Assembly: GCA_913046025.1 (NCBI GenBank)
Contig: CAJWRP010000049.1
Span: 1 to 9,751 of the forward strand
Origin: an uncultured Chloroflexota bacterium
Lineage (GTDB): Bacteria; Chloroflexota; Dehalococcoidia; SAR202; UBA11138
Direction: 5' to 3'
Length of the DNA: 9,751 nt
A model generated the notes under the pieces. It made no database searches. It saw nothing but the letters and a program-made list of their open reading frames with translations, and had not been told where the DNA came from. Below are positions 1 through 6,435 of this stretch, piece after piece. Each line of letters starts with the position of its first letter. The first letter of the stretch is position 1. Made by a program: the position numbers and the translations under genes.

Positions 1-125
1 TTGCGTTCGCAGAGGGCAGCGCCCACCTGCTGCGGCGTGCCGCTCACACCGATGGCGTCGAGCATTTGCCGTCTGTCGCTGTCCGTGTTGGGGCTGTAGG
101 GAGAAACGAATCCGTTGGAATTCAT
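1..125 (-). CDS. gcvPA: Glycine dehydrogenase (decarboxylating) subunit 1, N-terminal fragment
   Basis: Only the first 41 codons lie in the window; the gene continues past base 1. The ATG is at 125-123, 13 bases after the gcvH stop, and no stop interrupts the frame to the edge. The visible peptide contains SPNTDSDRRQMLDAIGV (residues 11-27), which matches the N-terminal start of the short-form alpha subunit of the P-protein (start, then Y-x-P-x-T, DR, ML, IG). The P-protein is the pyridoxal-phosphate enzyme that decarboxylates glycine and passes the aminomethyl group to lipoyl-GcvH. The split form is known from many Gram-positives, Chloroflexota, Deinococcota and archaea, and it predicts a gcvPB partner further downstream. 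Order and spacing after gcvT-gcvH support the call. I see no strong Shine-Dalgarno before this start. The fragment is too short to check catalytic residues. Confidence 0.85.
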   Translation of the reverse strand, partial: MNSNGFVSPYSPNTDSDRRQMLDAIGVSGTPQQVGAALCER

Positions 126-138
126 AAGCTTATCAGGA

Positions 139-525
139 TCAGTCCTGGGCGGCCAGGAAGGAATCGTATTGTTCAGCGGACAATAGCTTGTCTAACTGAC
201 TTGGATCACTCAACTCGACCCGAATCATCCAGCCAGCATCAAAGGGGGAGTCGTTGACGAGCTGAGGATTGTCCATCACCTGCTCGTTGCGCTCGGTAAT
301 CTTGCCGCTGACAGGGGAATATAGGTCTGAGACGGCCTTAACGGACTCGATCTCGCCCATCTTCTCTTCTTGCCCGACTTCTCCGCCTACCTCAGGCAAA
401 TCAACGAAGACCACGTCGCCCAGGCTTTCTGCGGCGAATTCGGTTATACCTATCAGGGCCTTGGTAGCAGACTCAACCAGGACCCACTCGTGCTCTTCAG
501 AATATTTCAGATTTGTTGGATTCAT
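139..525 (-). CDS. gcvH: Glycine cleavage system H protein (lipoyl carrier)
   Basis: This 128-residue protein has the usual GcvH length. It is the small carrier whose lipoyl arm shuttles the aminomethyl group between the P-, T- and L-proteins. The N-terminal LKYSEEHEWV (6-15) and the GITEFAAESLGD stretch (26-37) are family hallmarks. The lipoylated lysine is K63 in the motif ESVKAVSD (60-67), followed by SPVSGKI in the lipoyl hairpin. The ATG at 525-523 overlaps the gcvT stop as ATGA, which points to translational coupling. A GGAG-type Shine-Dalgarno lies about 11 bases upstream, inside the end of gcvT. The gene is followed closely by gcvPA. Nothing looks broken. Confidence 0.97.
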   Translation of the reverse strand: MNPTNLKYSEEHEWVLVESATKALIGITEFAAESLGDVVFVDLPEVGGEVGQEEKMGEIESVKAVSDLYSPVSGKITERNEQVMDNPQLVNDSPFDAGWMIRVELSDPSQLDKLLSAEQYDSFLAAQD

Positions 526-1625
526 TCGCTTCTTCTCCGTGAGTAAAAGGGCAATCCCGTTACTTTCGCATCGACAAGCCTGTTCCGTATATTAATTTGA
601 ATGACAGTGCCGGTTTCAGCATGTTCGATGCCGACGTAGCCTAAACCGATGCTGGTTTCCAGGTTTGGCGAGTGCCCCCCACTGGTCACTACGCCGATGC
701 TCTCGGCCGCGGCCATTATAGCGTAATTATGGCGGGGAATGCCTCTACCTGTAACAACAAAGCCGACCAGTTTCCTGGATAAGCTTTCGTCTCTAATTCG
801 CGTCAGCGCTGGACCAGCCACATACCCCACGCGATCCGGTTTAACAAACCTGCCCAGACCAGCTTCATAGGGGTTATGGTCTGTGTCCATGTCATTCCCG
901 TGTAACAGCAGTCCAGCCTCCAGACGAAGCACGTCGCGCGCTCCCAGTCCGCAGGGAACACAACCCGCATCCACCAGCGCACGCCAAAGATCGACAACGC
1001 TATTAGAAGCGACAATGATCTCGAAACCGTCCTCGCCGGTGTAACCCGTCCGAGCCAGCCACGCCTGACTGGACCCAATTATCACCTGTACAGTTGTGAA
1101 GGGTCGCACCGCCGAGGCGTCAATATCGCATAGGCTGTCCACTATTCTAACGGCCTCTGGACCCTGGGCCGCTATCATGGCGTATTCAGAGGTGACGTTT
1201 ACTATCGCTACTTCAGAGTCAACCGGCTTCCATTGGGCTAGCCACTGTAGCACTGCCTCAGTATTTGAAGCGTTAGGGATCAGCAAAAACGCATTATCCG
1301 ACCTGCGATACACTATGCAGTCGTCGATAACGCCGCCAGCCTCATCACAGATAACGTTATAACGAGCGCGGCCCTCTCGAAGGTCGGACGCATTTGCGCT
1401 CAGAACGCTATCCAGGAGATCCGCAGCGCCGGACCCCGAAATTTCAAGTCGCCCCATGTGAGAGATGTCAAATATGCCAGCAGAAGAGCGAACGGCGCGG
1501 GCCTCTTCCAGTATGCTGGCGTACTGAATCGGCATTTCCCACCCGGCGAAGGACACCAGCCTTCCGCCCTGGGCAACATGCGTCTCGTATAGAGGTGTTC
1601 GCTGCATCGGCGCATTTTTCGTCAT
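522..1625 (-). CDS. gcvT: Aminomethyltransferase (glycine cleavage T protein)
   Basis: The protein has 367 residues from the chosen start, the normal GcvT length. It transfers the methylene group from aminomethyl-lipoyl-GcvH to tetrahydrofolate and releases ammonia. Visible family marks are TPLYETH (10-16), FAGWEMPIQY (26-35), FDISHMG (52-58), the GGVIDD stretch with the conserved aspartate at about D101, TGYTGEDGFE (193-202) and GLGARDVLRLEAG (226-238). The open frame runs back to 1820, but conservation begins only here. A promoter-like element sits inside that extension at 1738-1710, so I place the start at ATG 1625. A second ATG at 1607 (361 residues) is a possible alternative. An AGG Shine-Dalgarno lies 11 bases upstream of the 1625 ATG. 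It is the first gene of the gcvT-gcvH-gcvPA operon and is divergent from ftsH. Confidence 0.96.
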   Translation of the reverse strand: MTKNAPMQRTPLYETHVAQGGRLVSFAGWEMPIQYASILEEARAVRSSAGIFDISHMGRLEISGSGAADLLDSVLSANASDLREGRARYNVICDEAGGVIDDCIVYRRSDNAFLLIPNASNTEAVLQWLAQWKPVDSEVAIVNVTSEYAMIAAQGPEAVRIVDSLCDIDASAVRPFTTVQVIIGSSQAWLARTGYTGEDGFEIIVASNSVVDLWRALVDAGCVPCGLGARDVLRLEAGLLLHGNDMDTDHNPYEAGLGRFVKPDRVGYVAGPALTRIRDESLSRKLVGFVVTGRGIPRHNYAIMAAAESIGVVTSGGHSPNLETSIGLGYVGIEHAETGTVIQINIRNRLVDAKVTGLPFYSRRRSE

Positions 1626-1627
1626 AT

Positions 1628-1639
1628 AGGTTTTTACCT
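1628..1639 (-). promoter_or_regulatory. gcvT ribosome binding site within a 4-bp hairpin
   Basis: Reading the minus strand, AGGT-AAAA-ACCT stands just ahead of the gcvT ATG at 1625. AGG is the only plausible Shine-Dalgarno and is 11 bases from the start. It can pair with ACCT across an AAAA loop. The stem is short, so any control by folding would be weak. Confidence 0.4.
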
Positions 1640-1709
1640 GCGCAGATAGTTTATGAAAGAGGTGGAGAGGGCAAGTACGAGTTTGCTTTAAAGTATCGTG
1701 CTCGGCGGA

Positions 1710-1738
1710 ATGGTATTGCGCCTCCGAAGCGATGTCAA
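1710..1738 (-). promoter_or_regulatory. Predicted sigma-70-type promoter of the gcv operon
   Basis: On the minus strand a perfect -35 TTGACA (1738-1733) is followed by a 17-base spacer and TACCAT (1715-1710, four of six consensus bases). Transcription would begin near 1703 and give a leader of about 78 bases before the gcvT ATG at 1625. This position rules out the longer gcvT start at 1820 for transcripts made here. Confidence 0.6.
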
Positions 1739-1829
1739 CAATAACGACTTGTGGCGTCGGGCTTTGCCGTGCGTGATATGCAGGACGGCAGCATAAAGGG
1801 CAGAGTGCAGGTATTTTCAAAAGCCATTC

Positions 1830-1838
1830 TGATATACT
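1830..1838 (+). promoter_or_regulatory. Candidate extended -10 promoter of ftsH
   Basis: TGATATACT matches the extended -10 form TGnTATAAT at all but one defined base. No good -35 box lies at the usual distance, as is common for extended -10 promoters. It would give a leader of about 100 bases. A weaker alternative is TTGATA at 1884-1889 with TAACTA 15 bases later. Confidence 0.35.
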
Positions 1839-1926
1839 GCTAATAGAACTATGCTTCAGCGAAGAGCATGTGCTGTAAAAGGGTTGATAATCAGCCAGCC
1901 ATACTAACTAAGTTGGCGCAGTCAAA

Positions 1927-1946
1927 TAGGTAGTTAGGAAACCTAA
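1927..1946 (+). promoter_or_regulatory. ftsH ribosome binding site with two alternative short hairpins
   Basis: AGGA (1936-1939) is a good Shine-Dalgarno 7 bases before the ATG at 1947. TTAGG (1934-1938) can pair with CCTAA (1942-1946) over an AAA loop and bury it. Alternatively TAGGT (1927-1931) can pair with ACCTA (1941-1945), leaving AGGA exposed in the loop. The two stems are mutually exclusive, and each is only 5 bp. Confidence 0.45.
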
Positions 1947-3800
1947 ATGAATTCCCGGCTAATGAGAAACAGCTTCATATGCTTGTTGATTATCGTAGCT
2001 GTACTCGCCATATTTTTTACCCTGTTCGCGGACCCCTTAGGCGGCTCGCGAGAGATCCCCATTAGCGACGTCATTAATATGACGGCTGGCGGCGATATAG
2101 ACCGAATTGAGGTCAACGGCGACAGACTGACCCTGTATACAAACACAGGGGAAACTCTGACATCTCACAAAGAGACGGACTCATCTATTGTCAAGATCTT
2201 GGAAAAGGCAGGCATAGACCCTCTGTCCTCCAACGTCCAGATCGAAGTTAAGGGTTCTAGCGGATTCGGAAGCATATTTGGAATCCTAATTAATTTCCTA
2301 CCCCTGATTTTCTTTGGCGCGATACTGCTCTTCATGATGCGACAGGCACAGGGCAACAGCAATCAGACCTTCAGCTTCGGCAAGAGCCGTGCCCGCATGT
2401 TCGTGGGCAATAGTCCTTCAGTCAGCTTCTCTGATGTCGCCGGCGTCGAAGAGGCCAAAGAAGAACTGGAAGAGGTCGTGGAATTCTTGCGGTTCCCTGA
2501 GCGGTTCACCAGCCTGGGTGCCAAGATTCCCAAGGGCGTCTTGCTGATAGGCCCTCCTGGGACAGGGAAGACCCTGCTAGCCAGGGCCGTGGCCGGTGAG
2601 GCTAACGTACCTTTCTTCTCTATATCTGGTTCCGAGTTCGTTGAGATGTTCGTCGGCGTGGGCGCGTCGCGCGTGCGTGACCTGTTCGATCAGGCCAAAC
2701 GCAACTCTCCCTGCATCGTGTTCGTGGACGAGATCGACGCCGTGGGCCGACACCGCGGCGCTGGATTAGGCGGAGGACACGATGAGCGTGAACAGACGCT
2801 GAACCAGATTCTGGTTGAGATGGATGGATTCGACGTAAGCGTAAATGTGATAGTCCTTGCGGCCACAAACAGGCCGGACATTTTGGACCCGGCTCTTCTG
2901 CGACCAGGTCGCTTCGATCGCCGCGTCACTCTGGATAACCCCGACGTTAAGGGGCGCGAAGAGATACTAAAGGTCCATTCGAAGGGAAAACCCCTCGCCG
3001 ATGAGATAAACCTGTCCAGGGTCGCCAAGCAGACCGTAGGTTTTAGCGGTGCCGATCTGGCCAACCTCGTCAACGAGTCCGCCATCCTGGCAGCCCGCAG
3101 GCACCTGACCACTATTACCAACGAGGAGTTCGCGGAGTCCATCGACAGAGTCATTGCCGGACCAGCCCGCAAGAGCCGCGTGGTCAGCGACCGGGAAAAA
3201 CGAATTACGGCATACCACGAAGCAGGCCATGCTCTGGTCGGCTTTCTTACCCCTGAAGCTGACAACGTAACGAAGATATCGATTGTACCCAGAGGGCAAA
3301 TGGGAGGCTATACCCGGTTCTCGCCAGAAGAAGAGCACAGCATGGTCTCCAAGAAAGAATTGGAGGCGCGACTAGCAGTCGCCTTGGGTGGACGGACGGC
3401 TGAAGAACTAGAGTTTGGCGAGATAACCACAGGAGCCAGCAACGACTTGGAGCAAGCTACCAAGATAGCCAGAGCTATGGTCACTCAGCTGGGAATGAGC
3501 AAGAAACTTGGTCCACGAACCTTCGGCAAGCGCGAGGAGATGGTGTTTCTTGGACGTGAGATTCATGAACAGGTTGACTACAGCGACCACTTCGCGGAAG
3601 AGATTGACAGCGAAGTCAAGCGCCTGATCGAGGAAGCCCACGATAACGCCAGAAAGCGAATCGCACATAATCGCAAAACCTTGGCGAAGATCGCCGAATA
3701 CCTGATCGAATATGAGACAGCAGAAGACAAGGTACTCGACGAACTATTCTCCGGCGCAGGGCAAGATGACGAACCTGAGGCCGTATTGGCTGACGATTAG
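1947..3800 (+). CDS. ftsH: ATP-dependent zinc metalloprotease FtsH
   Basis: This complete, membrane-anchored AAA+ protease of 617 residues degrades unassembled or damaged membrane proteins and some regulators. It acts as a hexamer facing the cytoplasm. TM1 is at about 8-28, an extracytoplasmic domain follows, and TM2 is at about 111-131. The AAA module has Walker A GPPGTGKT (202-209), the pore-loop motif MFVGVGA (234-240), Walker B IVFVDEID (257-264) and the second region of homology LLRPGRFD (317-324) with arginine fingers R319 and R322. The protease domain carries the zinc motif HEAGH (424-428), with the probable third ligand D500 in [10 protein letters not shown]. The acidic C-terminal tail is typical of the family. 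The start is supported by AGGA 7 bases upstream. The gene is monocistronic: divergent from gcvT and followed by a strong hairpin terminator. Confidence 0.98.
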   Translation: MNSRLMRNSFICLLIIVAVLAIFFTLFADPLGGSREIPISDVINMTAGGDIDRIEVNGDRLTLYTNTGETLTSHKETDSSIVKILEKAGIDPLSSNVQIEVKGSSGFGSIFGILINFLPLIFFGAILLFMMRQAQGNSNQTFSFGKSRARMFVGNSPSVSFSDVAGVEEAKEELEEVVEFLRFPERFTSLGAKIPKGVLLIGPPGTGKTLLARAVAGEANVPFFSISGSEFVEMFVGVGASRVRDLFDQAKRNSPCIVFVDEIDAVGRHRGAGLGGGHDEREQTLNQILVEMDGFDVSVNVIVLAATNRPDILDPALLRPGRFDRRVTLDNPDVKGREEILKVHSKGKPLADEINLSRVAKQTVGFSGADLANLVNESAILAARRHLTTITNEEFAESIDRVIAGPARKSRVVSDREKRITAYHEAGHALVGFLTPEADNVTKISIVPRGQMGGYTRFSPEEEHSMVSKKELEARLAVALGGRTAEELEFGEITTGASNDLEQATKIARAMVTQLGMSKKLGPRTFGKREEMVFLGREIHEQVDYSDHFAEEIDSEVKRLIEEAHDNARKRIAHNRKTLAKIAEYLIEYETAEDKVLDELFSGAGQDDEPEAVLADD

Positions 3801-3826
3801 CCAGCCCAAGTTTCTGATACTTTGCA

Positions 3827-3858
3827 AAAGAAGGCTACCCAATCAGGTAGCCTTCTTT
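3827..3858. terminator. Bidirectional Rho-independent terminator between ftsH and the oxidoreductase gene
   Basis: A perfect 13-bp inverted repeat has arms at 3827-3839 and 3846-3858 around a 6-base loop. The GC-rich core GGCTACC is flanked by an A-run on the left and a T-run on the right, so each strand reads as a stem ending in T residues. It lies 26 bases after the ftsH stop and 33 bases after the stop of the convergent minus-strand gene, so it can serve both. Confidence 0.9.
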
Positions 3859-3891
3859 CACGATCGCAATAGAAATGCTTCCGAGAGGCCT

Positions 3892-4761
3892 CTACAACGC
3901 CGCTGCCACCTCTCTCGCACGAGTGATTGCATCTATATGAGCCTGAGGTGTATCCAGCCCGCTGTTCATTGTGTTGAATGACAGATGTGTGGCACCTAGT
4001 TCCCTCCAGCCCAGAGCGTCCACCAAGCAGTCCTCGATGGGACGGTTGCCTACGGAAACCCAGCCTTCGAGTCCAATAGAGCTAGGATCGCGACCGCACT
4101 CTTTCGCAGCAGCTTGCATGGTATCCACCAGTGCCTTTCTGCTGTCATCCGGCTTACCCGTGAGTATCCAACCATCTGCCACGCGACCGACTCTACGGGC
4201 AACGGCATCTACGCCTCCACCTAGCCATATGGGAATTGGCTTTTGAATGGGCAGTGGATTCAGCCCAGCATCGGAGACCTTGTGCCACTTGCCTTCGTAG
4301 GTCACTAGAGGCTCGGTCCACAATTTTCGAAGCAGATCGATCTGCTCCTCTGACCGCCTGCCTCTATTGTGAAAATCCTCGCCCAGGGCCTCGTACTCCA
4401 CGGGGTTCCAGCCGGTGCCAAAACCTAATCGCAACCTGCCCCCAGACAGCACATCCGCTGCCGCTGCCTGCTTGGCAACCAGCACGGTCTGTCGCTGCGG
4501 CAGTATGACAATGCCCGACACCAGTCCGATGGTCCTGGTAATGCCCGCCAGAAAGCCAAACAACACGAAGGGCTCATGGAACAGATGTGTATGGCGATAT
4601 GGGCCGGTAAGGTCGGGGTGACTCTCCGGATTAGCCCCAACCACATGGTCATACGCCAGGATATGATCGTATCCCAGTGACTCAGCCGCCTCGGCATAAG
4701 CTCTCACGGCGCCTGGATCAGCGCCAATCTCAGTTTGAGGAAAGGTAACTCCAACCTTCAT
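3892..4761 (-). CDS. LLM-class F420-dependent oxidoreductase (luciferase-like TIM barrel)
   Basis: This 289-residue protein belongs to the luciferase-like (bacterial luciferase/F420 reductase) fold. Supporting sequences are MKVGVTFPQ at the N-terminus, AEAAESLGYDHILAYDHV (23-40), ILPQRQTVLVAKQAAAADVLSGGR (86-109), GFGTGWNPVEYEALG (113-127), the RGRRSEEQIDLLRKLW segment, and IPIWLGGG (176-183) with VADGWI. These match the F420-associated subgroup better than FMN-reductase-coupled monooxygenases, but F420 use cannot be proved from sequence. Its substrate is unknown. The frame opens 10 codons earlier, but AGGAGG at 4773-4768 lies 6 bases before the ATG at 4761 and decides the start. The gene stands alone, convergent with ftsH and divergent from the amidohydrolase gene. 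The family is strongly expanded in some marine Chloroflexota and in actinobacteria. Confidence 0.9.
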   Translation of the reverse strand: MKVGVTFPQTEIGADPGAVRAYAEAAESLGYDHILAYDHVVGANPESHPDLTGPYRHTHLFHEPFVLFGFLAGITRTIGLVSGIVILPQRQTVLVAKQAAAADVLSGGRLRLGFGTGWNPVEYEALGEDFHNRGRRSEEQIDLLRKLWTEPLVTYEGKWHKVSDAGLNPLPIQKPIPIWLGGGVDAVARRVGRVADGWILTGKPDDSRKALVDTMQAAAKECGRDPSSIGLEGWVSVGNRPIEDCLVDALGWRELGATHLSFNTMNSGLDTPQAHIDAITRAREVAAAL

Positions 4762-4767
4762 CACTAT

Positions 4768-4773
4768 CCTCCT
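4768..4773 (-). promoter_or_regulatory. Shine-Dalgarno of the LLM oxidoreductase
   Basis: A consensus AGGAGG on the minus strand is spaced 6 bases from ATG 4761. It falls inside the longer open frame, which shows that the first ten in-frame codons upstream are not translated as part of the protein. Confidence 0.85.
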
Positions 4774-4849
4774 TTTCATGTACAATCCCATAGAAATAAG
4801 ACAATCGATTTAGCTTTCAGGGTAGTGTAGTACAAATTGGGTTAGCGCG

Positions 4850-4865
4850 GCGATATTTAAATCGC
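4850..4865. promoter_or_regulatory. Imperfect palindrome upstream of the amidohydrolase gene
   Basis: GCGAT and ATCGC form perfect 5-bp arms around an AT-rich centre in the divergent intergenic region, 29 bases before the amidohydrolase ATG. It could be an operator for one or both divergent genes. No convincing -35/-10 pair was found on either side, so this rests on symmetry alone. Confidence 0.25.
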
Positions 4866-4894
4866 TCACAGACCACAGGGGTTGAAAATTTTAA

Positions 4895-6319
4895 ATGGCA
4901 CGATTTGACCTAATTCTATCCGGTGGCACTGTTCTAGACCCGGCAAACTCTATCGACAGCATTGCTGACATTGGTATCAAGTCCGGAAGAATCCGGGCGG
5001 TAGCCCCAGACCTAGACCCTTACGAAACAGACAAGTCGGTGGACGTGACCGGCAAATGGGTTATGCCAGGACAGATTGACACCCACGCCCACGTCGCAGG
5101 CCTATCGCGAAACTGGGACCCCGCTATTGGCTATGGTATGTTGGCGAAGGCAGGCACGACTACAGTCTTGGATATGGGTGGCACAGGTCCCAATCTGATA
5201 GATGGCATCAAGCGCAGAGGAGCCGGCCTTAACGTTGCAGGCCTCTTCGCGATGATACCCGGCTCGACAATACCCGGCAGGGACCCTGTTACATCGCAGC
5301 TTGCCGACATCGTGTCGTTGGCACTGCAACAGGGGTGCATTGGCATCAAGATGCTGGGCGGCTACCATCCTTTCAGTCCCGAAATCACTTCAGAAATCAT
5401 ACGCGTCTGCAACGACCAATTGGGATACATCGCCTTTCACCTGGGCACCAAAGAATCCGGCAGCCACCTGAACGGCCTCAGAGAGATACCTGATCTCGTT
5501 GGCGATGGTCGGCTCCACGTATGCCACGTGAACTCGTACTGCCGTGGCGTGATAGAAGATGCAGATGACGAGTGCGACGAGGCCTTAGACATACTCGAAG
5601 GCATGCGGGGCCAGCTGAACTCCGAGGCCTACCATGCAGTCCAGAACGGTACCAGCGGGTCTTGCGACAAGGACAGCAACGTGATAGCCAACGTTCCACA
5701 GAACTGCCTGCGCATGAGGAATTACCCTACCACAAGAGAAGGAATGCGACAGGCCATTCTAGACGGCTACGCCTCTGTGGTAGGCCAAAAGGGCGGGCAG
5801 GTGATGTACATCCGTGGCAAGGAGGCCCTGGATATCTACGAAACGAACAACACCCATGTAGGTATGAGCTTTCCTGTAAACTTACCTGCGTCAGCATTCA
5901 AGCTGGCGACCGCCAAGAATTCCAACGGCGAGTTCATAGTCGATGCTGTCAGTACGGACGGCGGATCACATCCCAGAAACGTTGCTATCCAGAGCACCAT
6001 GGCCCTCGTCAAATTCCGGGCCCTTTCGAGACTGGACATGGCCAACAAGCTCTCCCTGACTCCGGCGAGAATGCTTGGCCTTCAGGACAAGGGCCACTTT
6101 ACAGAAGGGGCAGATGCCGACATCACCGTATTGGATCCATCAATCAACGAACCGGTTATGAGCTTCGTGGCCGGCGAACCCATCATGATAAACGGTCAGG
6201 TAGTCGGCTCAGGAGGGCGTCTCATGGTCACTCCCCAAGGCGAGGCAGCCGCTAGGGAAAGTGGACTGCTATACCAGGTGCTCGACCTCTCCCAGAGCAA
6301 GCTTTACGACGGTTACTAG
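4895..6319 (+). CDS. Amidohydrolase-superfamily metal-dependent hydrolase of unknown substrate
   Basis: This 474-residue cytoplasmic enzyme has the two-part layout of cyclic amidases, dihydroorotases and D-amino-acid deacylases. A small beta-sandwich (LILSGGTVLDPAN at 6-18, and TEGADADITVLD at 403-414) brackets a TIM barrel. The metal site looks complete: HAH (H64, H66), probable carboxylated lysine K152 in GIKML, H182, H211 and the catalytic D355 in VSTDGG. The N-terminus resembles the EF_0837/dihydroorotase-like deacetylases and N-acyl-D-amino-acid deacylases; I cannot choose a substrate. About 143 residues separate H211 from D355, which seems long for the group, and that region holds cysteines C216, C227, C257 and C271. 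A weak AGGGG (4877-4881) lies 13 bases before the ATG. The gene is divergent from the oxidoreductase. The downstream importer has its own promoter, and I see no terminator between them. Confidence 0.85.
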   Translation: MARFDLILSGGTVLDPANSIDSIADIGIKSGRIRAVAPDLDPYETDKSVDVTGKWVMPGQIDTHAHVAGLSRNWDPAIGYGMLAKAGTTTVLDMGGTGPNLIDGIKRRGAGLNVAGLFAMIPGSTIPGRDPVTSQLADIVSLALQQGCIGIKMLGGYHPFSPEITSEIIRVCNDQLGYIAFHLGTKESGSHLNGLREIPDLVGDGRLHVCHVNSYCRGVIEDADDECDEALDILEGMRGQLNSEAYHAVQNGTSGSCDKDSNVIANVPQNCLRMRNYPTTREGMRQAILDGYASVVGQKGGQVMYIRGKEALDIYETNNTHVGMSFPVNLPASAFKLATAKNSNGEFIVDAVSTDGGSHPRNVAIQSTMALVKFRALSRLDMANKLSLTPARMLGLQDKGHFTEGADADITVLDPSINEPVMSFVAGEPIMINGQVVGSGGRLMVTPQGEAAARESGLLYQVLDLSQSKLYDGY

Positions 6320-6368
6320 ATTCGACACCCACTGAGCCTCCCCAGTCCCAAGTGTTAAAGCAATTACA

Positions 6369-6397
6369 TTGACTCAATATATACTAAGTATTAATAT
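6369..6397 (+). promoter_or_regulatory. Predicted sigma-70-type promoter of the ABC importer operon
   Basis: TTGACT (6369-6374, five of six) is followed by a 17-base spacer and TAATAT (6392-6397, four of six). Transcription would start near 6404 and leave a leader of about 32 bases. The spacer contains a perfect palindrome, listed separately. I see no Pho-box repeat here. Confidence 0.6.
6381..6391. promoter_or_regulatory. Palindrome in the importer promoter spacer, possible operator
   Basis: ATACT-A-AGTAT is a perfect 11-base palindrome lying wholly between the -35 and -10 boxes. Flanking AATAT (6376-6380) and ATATT (6394-6398) extend the symmetry with a 2-base offset. A repressor bound here would block RNA polymerase. 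The region is very AT-rich, so chance symmetry is a real alternative. Confidence 0.35.
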
Positions 6398-6435
6398 TCT
6401 TTATACATCATGCTTCATAAAGAATCTCTCTTCTC

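Larger units (their letters stand above)
1626..1946. other. Divergent gcvT/ftsH intergenic control region
   Basis: This 321-base non-coding stretch separates the two divergent genes. It holds a minus-strand TTGACA/TACCAT promoter for gcvT, a plus-strand extended -10 candidate for ftsH, and short inverted repeats over both ribosome binding sites. The roughly 75-base gcvT leader appears too short for a tandem glycine riboswitch, and I could not recognise an aptamer core. The gcvT reading frame happens to stay open back to 1820, but that stretch resembles no GcvT sequence I know. Confidence 0.75.

Noticed and set aside
1626..1710. Glycine riboswitch ahead of gcvT
   Set aside because: The predicted leader is only about 78 bases, and no aptamer core or glycine-riboswitch consensus was recognised. 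A covariance-model search would settle it.
1626..1820. 65-codon N-terminal extension of gcvT
   Set aside because: It has no GcvT-like sequence, the normal family length fits the 1625 start, and a TTGACA/TACCAT promoter lies inside it.
2690..3265. 191-codon antisense open frame in ftsH
   Set aside because: It lies opposite the AAA and protease domains, is Ser/Arg-rich with no recognisable domain, and is explained by codon bias of ftsH.
3884..3893. AGAGGCCTCT palindrome at the end of the oxidoreductase gene
   Set aside because: A 10-base palindrome with no loop and no context. The neighbouring 13-bp hairpin already explains termination.
5572..6255. 227-codon plus-strand open frame inside the amidohydrolase gene
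   Set aside because: Its translation is rich in Arg/His/Gly low-complexity sequence with no known motif. It lies in another frame of a clearly conserved gene.
4895..6319. Amidohydrolase as PhnM of a C-P lyase pathway
   Set aside because: Proximity to a PhnCDE-like importer is tempting, but it is longer than PhnM, its N-terminus resembles deacetylase/dihydroorotase-like enzymes, no other phn genes are present, and the importer has its own promoter.
6320..6368. Terminator after the amidohydrolase gene
   Set aside because: Only 4-bp repeats without a T-run were found, so read-through into the importer cannot be excluded.
6340..6400. Pho box upstream of the importer
   Set aside because: No direct repeats resembling CTGTCAT at 11-base spacing were found.
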